Shown here: positions 14,514 to 16,447 of the stretch, piece after piece
Numbering within the stretch: position 1 is the first letter of the stretch
How the letters are laid out: each line of letters starts with the position of its first letter
Source: an uncultured Eubacteriales bacterium
GTDB taxonomy: Bacteria; Bacillota; Clostridia; Lachnospirales; Lachnospiraceae
Direction: 5' to 3'
Assembly (NCBI GenBank): GCA_900557175.1
Contig: USSL01000018.1
Coordinates: forward strand, 1 to 16,447
DNA length: 16,447 bases
Notes under the pieces: model-generated
Seen by the model: only the letters and a program-made list of their open reading frames with translations
Told to the model about the DNA's origin: nothing
Database searches by the model: none
Position numbers and translations under genes: made by a program

Positions 14514-14551
14514 ATGACGAACATCGTAGTGATTGGCGCAGGATACGCAGG
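14514..14551 (+). pseudogene. ndh: 5' fragment of a type II NADH dehydrogenase-like flavoprotein gene
   Basis: Good promoter, AAAGGAG ribosome binding site and ATG introduce MTNIVVIGAGYAG, the N-terminal FAD-binding Rossmann strand and GxGxxG loop of Ndh-2-type pyridine nucleotide oxidoreductases. After that, the reading frame turns into unrelated sequence (IRQIKRGLFCQIK) and stops at 14625-14627, giving only 37 codons. The normal protein has 400-600 residues with an adjacent Ala/Lys-rich helix after GYAG. The break coincides with TGT and repeat motifs of the transposon, so insertion is the cause. The rest of the gene should lie beyond the other end of the element, outside the window. Substrate quinone pairing with the divergent MenA-like gene is inferred. 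Confidence 0.75.
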
Positions 14552-14556
14552 TGTTA

Positions 14557-14604
14557 TTCGGCAAATTAAACGTGGCCTTTTCTGTCAGATTAAAACAGGT
14601 CTTT
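14557..14604. repeat. Tandem transposase-binding-like repeats at the element end
   Basis: Two 24-bp units in direct orientation match at 16 of 24 positions: one with core GGCAAATTAAA (14560-14570), the second with GTCAGATTAAA (14584-14594), each ending GGYCTTT. They lie just inside the proposed TGT terminus, where TnsB/TniA-type transposases bind arrays of repeats. A weaker third unit may start near 14613 (CTGACAAT). Confidence 0.5.
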
Positions 14605-14667
14605 CAGAGTACCTGACAATGGTATAAAGCATATAGTTTTGAATGCTTTCTGCACACTGTTTTATGG

Positions 14668-14704
14668 AAAAAACCATCATGCAGATTATCTTACATGATG
14701 GTTT
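14668..14704 (-). terminator. Rho-independent terminator of the transposase operon
   Basis: Perfect 11-bp inverted repeat AAACCATCATG (14671-14681) and CATGATGGTTT (14694-14704) with a 12-nt loop. On the minus strand it is followed by a run of six T. It lies six bases past the ATPase stop. Confidence 0.85.
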
Positions 14705-14710
14705 CTAAAG

Positions 14711-15520
14711 CTATCCGAGTTCACAGTCATTGATTGCCTGCATGACGGCATCGGCGGTTATGATATTTAAATTTGAGCTGTTTCCAACCAACAGACTTGC
14801 ATTACACAGTTTGTTGATCATACGTGGAGTCCCATTCGCGGCATTGAGGATCGCTTCAAGTGCATTGTCTTCGAATACCGTTTGTGTGCATCCGGCACCA
14901 TTCAGTGTGGCAGTAACATAGGAAAGCCCTTCTGCTTTTGTCATGCCTTCCAGGTTATAATTCATGACAATTCTCTGGCGAAAAGGTTCGTGGATGCTTA
15001 GACGCAGGGTGCTGTTAAGCTGTGGCAGACCGGAAAGAAGAACAACAGCCCGGTCTTTGGAATCCATTTCAAAGTTGAACAGCATTTTTAAGTCATTGAG
15101 TACAGCGTTTCCTATATAGTTCGCTTCATCTATGATGATGACAGGTGTCTGTCGTTTCTCAAGTACGAGACGGTTGATTTCATCCTGAATGATTTTGAAG
15201 TTATCGGTTTTGCGGAATGCAGGCTGGGCTCCAAGTTCAGCGGCAAGATTTCGGTAAAAATCATTTACAGTCAGGGTGGAAAGACTGGAATAAACTACTT
15301 TATAAAGGGAAGTATTCAGTCCCGAAGCCCAGTTCCTGACAGCGGTGGTCTTTCCTCTTCCGGCGCTTCCGGTCAGGAGACCGAAGCCTTTTGTGGTAAG
15401 CAGGTAGTTCAGACGGAACAGAACCTCCTTGTATTCCTGTGTTTCTACGAGGACTTCCTTTGAGTTCTTTAGGAAAGGATTGAACTCCAATCCGTATCTT
15501 GCAGTGTAATCCATGATCAT
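14711..15520 (-). CDS. Transposition AAA+ ATPase (ExeA/TniB/TnsC-like)
   Basis: 269-residue ATPase that in related elements binds DNA, selects or marks the target and activates the transposase. Walker A is GSAGRGKT (51-58) and Walker B is VIIIDEAN (Asp131, Glu132); a sensor-1-like VVLLSGLPQL, then FRQRIVMNYNLEGM and a C-terminal NGTPRMINKLCNASLL sensor-2 region follow. The N-terminal YTARYGLEFNPF is the ExeA-family opening. The ATG at 15520 overlaps the transposase stop as ATGA and has AAGGAG four bases upstream; ATG 15514, two codons later, is equally possible. It follows the transposase gene, the order of TniA-TniB and MuA-MuB. The exact family of the element cannot be fixed without the missing end. 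Confidence 0.88.
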   Translation of the reverse strand: MIMDYTARYGLEFNPFLKNSKEVLVETQEYKEVLFRLNYLLTTKGFGLLTGSAGRGKTTAVRNWASGLNTSLYKVVYSSLSTLTVNDFYRNLAAELGAQPAFRKTDNFKIIQDEINRLVLEKRQTPVIIIDEANYIGNAVLNDLKMLFNFEMDSKDRAVVLLSGLPQLNSTLRLSIHEPFRQRIVMNYNLEGMTKAEGLSYVTATLNGAGCTQTVFEDNALEAILNAANGTPRMINKLCNASLLVGNSSNLNIITADAVMQAINDCELG

Positions 15521-16447
15521 TCGTCTCCTTTGCATAAGCGTACTTTTTCTCTTTTTATCAATGCGTTTTCGGTTTTATTGAGAAGCCGGATTGGTGTCAG
15601 CGTCCCGTCAGCTTCCACAATGAAGATTTCTTTCATATCCGGGGAATAGCGAAGGCGGATACGCTGCCGTGCAAAACGATAATCAACTTCGTATTCAATC
15701 TGGTCGATGACGATCACACTGTCAGCAGATACCCGGCGTTCAATCTCCAGAAGGAAATCCTGCCGGAGGCTTTCCTCTGAAAGTCTCCAGATCTGTTCCG
15801 GCTCTGAAAAGAAACGGTCCAGTGGGGACAGCCCGCGAAGGGATGAATGTGGGGCTTGGTTGTATCTCTGGACAAAAGCATGCAGGCTTCCCCTCAGTTC
15901 TTCCAGCGAATGGAAATCCCGCATATCAAGGGAGGCCATCCACTGATCCTTCATGGTCCGGAACCAGCGCTCAATCTTGGCTTTTCCGGTTGGCGTGTAT
16001 GGCTGGGAGTAACTGAGTGTGGTGCCGATCCTTGCGGCAAGGAGTTCCATTTGTTTGTTCTTATAAGATTTTCCATTATCAAAGTTGAAAATCTTGGGGC
16101 GCCCATACTTTGCTATGGCTGATCTCATGACCGACATCAGGTTGATAAAGTTATCATTGTAGAACACATCGATCCCGGTAATGAACCGGCTGGCATCATC
16201 GATCAGGGCAATGATATAGACCCGGTGTTTTTTTCCGTCCGAATCTGTAAGGCGGGGACCGACGCTGCTGTCCCCGCACCAGACTTCGTTGATATGGGGG
16301 CGTTCATATCGGCGCATATCCTTGTTCGGTGTCTGCCGCAGTTCCAACTGAAAATAGACAATTCTGAATAAAATCGGTTCAAGAATAGATACAGAAGAAA
16401 TATCAGGATATGGAGACAAGGTTATACCGTTTGTATGATGAGATTGA
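15517..16447 (-). CDS. DDE (rve) transposase, TniA/TnsB-like, N-terminus beyond window
   Basis: Retroviral-integrase-fold transposase that cuts and joins the transposon ends. The frame stays open to the window edge; the TTG at 16419 is an artificial start, so the N-terminal DNA-binding helices are missing. Numbered from that TTG, catalytic residues are Asp50 (VWCGDSSVGP), Asp114 (FNFDNGKSY) and Glu150 (GKAKIERWFRT), a perfect D-D(35)-E spacing. HAFVQRYNQAPHSSLRGLSP and a C-terminal beta-rich Mu-C-like domain (IDQIEYEVDYRFARQRIRLR) are also visible. These features suit the TniA/MuA/TnsB group better than IS3 or IS481. It overlaps the ATPase gene by four bases. All catalytic residues are intact, so the element may be active. 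Confidence 0.88.
   Translation of the reverse strand, partial: QSHHTNGITLSPYPDISSVSILEPILFRIVYFQLELRQTPNKDMRRYERPHINEVWCGDSSVGPRLTDSDGKKHRVYIIALIDDASRFITGIDVFYNDNFINLMSVMRSAIAKYGRPKIFNFDNGKSYKNKQMELLAARIGTTLSYSQPYTPTGKAKIERWFRTMKDQWMASLDMRDFHSLEELRGSLHAFVQRYNQAPHSSLRGLSPLDRFFSEPEQIWRLSEESLRQDFLLEIERRVSADSVIVIDQIEYEVDYRFARQRIRLRYSPDMKEIFIVEADGTLTPIRLLNKTENALIKREKVRLCKGDE

Larger units (their letters stand above)
14552..16447. mobile_element. One end of a Tn7/Mu/Tn552-like transposon (partial)
   Basis: Evidence is the sudden break of the ndh-like frame, a TGT terminus at 14552, AT-rich repeats just inside it, and two overlapping minus-strand genes for a DD(35)E transposase and an AAA ATPase of the TniA-TniB/TnsB-TnsC/MuA-MuB arrangement. 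The boundary is inferred: by family rule the target duplication would be five bases (GCAGG at 14547-14551). The other end, any TniQ/TnsD targeting gene, resolvase or cargo lie beyond the window. No Cas12k, guide array or resistance gene is seen here. Confidence 0.75.

Noticed and set aside
14313..14564. 84-residue extension of the prenyltransferase frame
   Set aside because: It covers the divergent promoter region and the ndh start; a ribosome binding site supports 14312.
14552..16447. CRISPR-associated transposon
   Set aside because: Only the transposase-ATPase core is visible; no TniQ, Cas gene or spacer array lies in the window, so this cannot be claimed.

Overview
This window looks like a chromosomal segment from a low-to-medium GC, spore-forming Clostridia (Firmicutes), most like Lachnospiraceae. 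The reasons are strong AGGAGG-type ribosome binding sites, closely packed genes, a spoIID/spoIIQ pair, class B sortase, VanW, DUF4080-type radical SAM and NSS-transporter genes. The genus assignment is inference. No tRNA, rRNA or CRISPR array was seen.

Layout. (1) 1-1923, plus strand: the 3' part of a class B sortase gene, then a stand-alone acetate kinase gene (ackA). (2) 1981-4455, minus strand: a GIY-YIG nuclease-fold gene with its own sigma-A-like promoter, then spoIIQ and spoIID. Candidate compartment-specific sporulation promoters lie upstream of spoIID (sigma-E-like) and spoIIQ (sigma-F-like). Both proteins appear to have lost their catalytic residues. (3) 4626-11925, plus strand: a long co-directional run that starts at a sigma-A-like promoter overlapping the spoIID promoter and ends at a clear terminator. 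It holds a B12-fold radical SAM protein, a DEDDh exonuclease, a 31-residue membrane peptide, a VanW/YoaR-like secreted protein, an AIR-synthase-like protein, an Lrp/AsnC regulator, a PLP aminotransferase and TrmL. The AIR-synthase, Lrp and aminotransferase genes are joined by ATGA overlaps. (4) 11957-14312, minus strand: a sodium-dependent NSS transporter and a MenA-like UbiA prenyltransferase. (5) 14434-14551, plus strand: promoter, ribosome binding site and first ~12 codons of a type II NADH dehydrogenase-like flavoprotein gene, which is then abruptly interrupted. (6) 14552 to the right edge: one end of a Tn7/Mu/Tn552-like transposon. It has repeat motifs at its end, a terminator, an ExeA/TniB-like AAA ATPase and a DD(35)E transposase that runs off the window.

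The most notable signals are the transposon insertion at the N-terminal FAD/NAD-binding motif of a gene divergent from a demethylmenaquinone-type prenyltransferase, the double pseudo-enzyme state of SpoIID and SpoIIQ with sporulation promoters still visible, and a very small lipobox-containing membrane peptide between the exonuclease and VanW genes.
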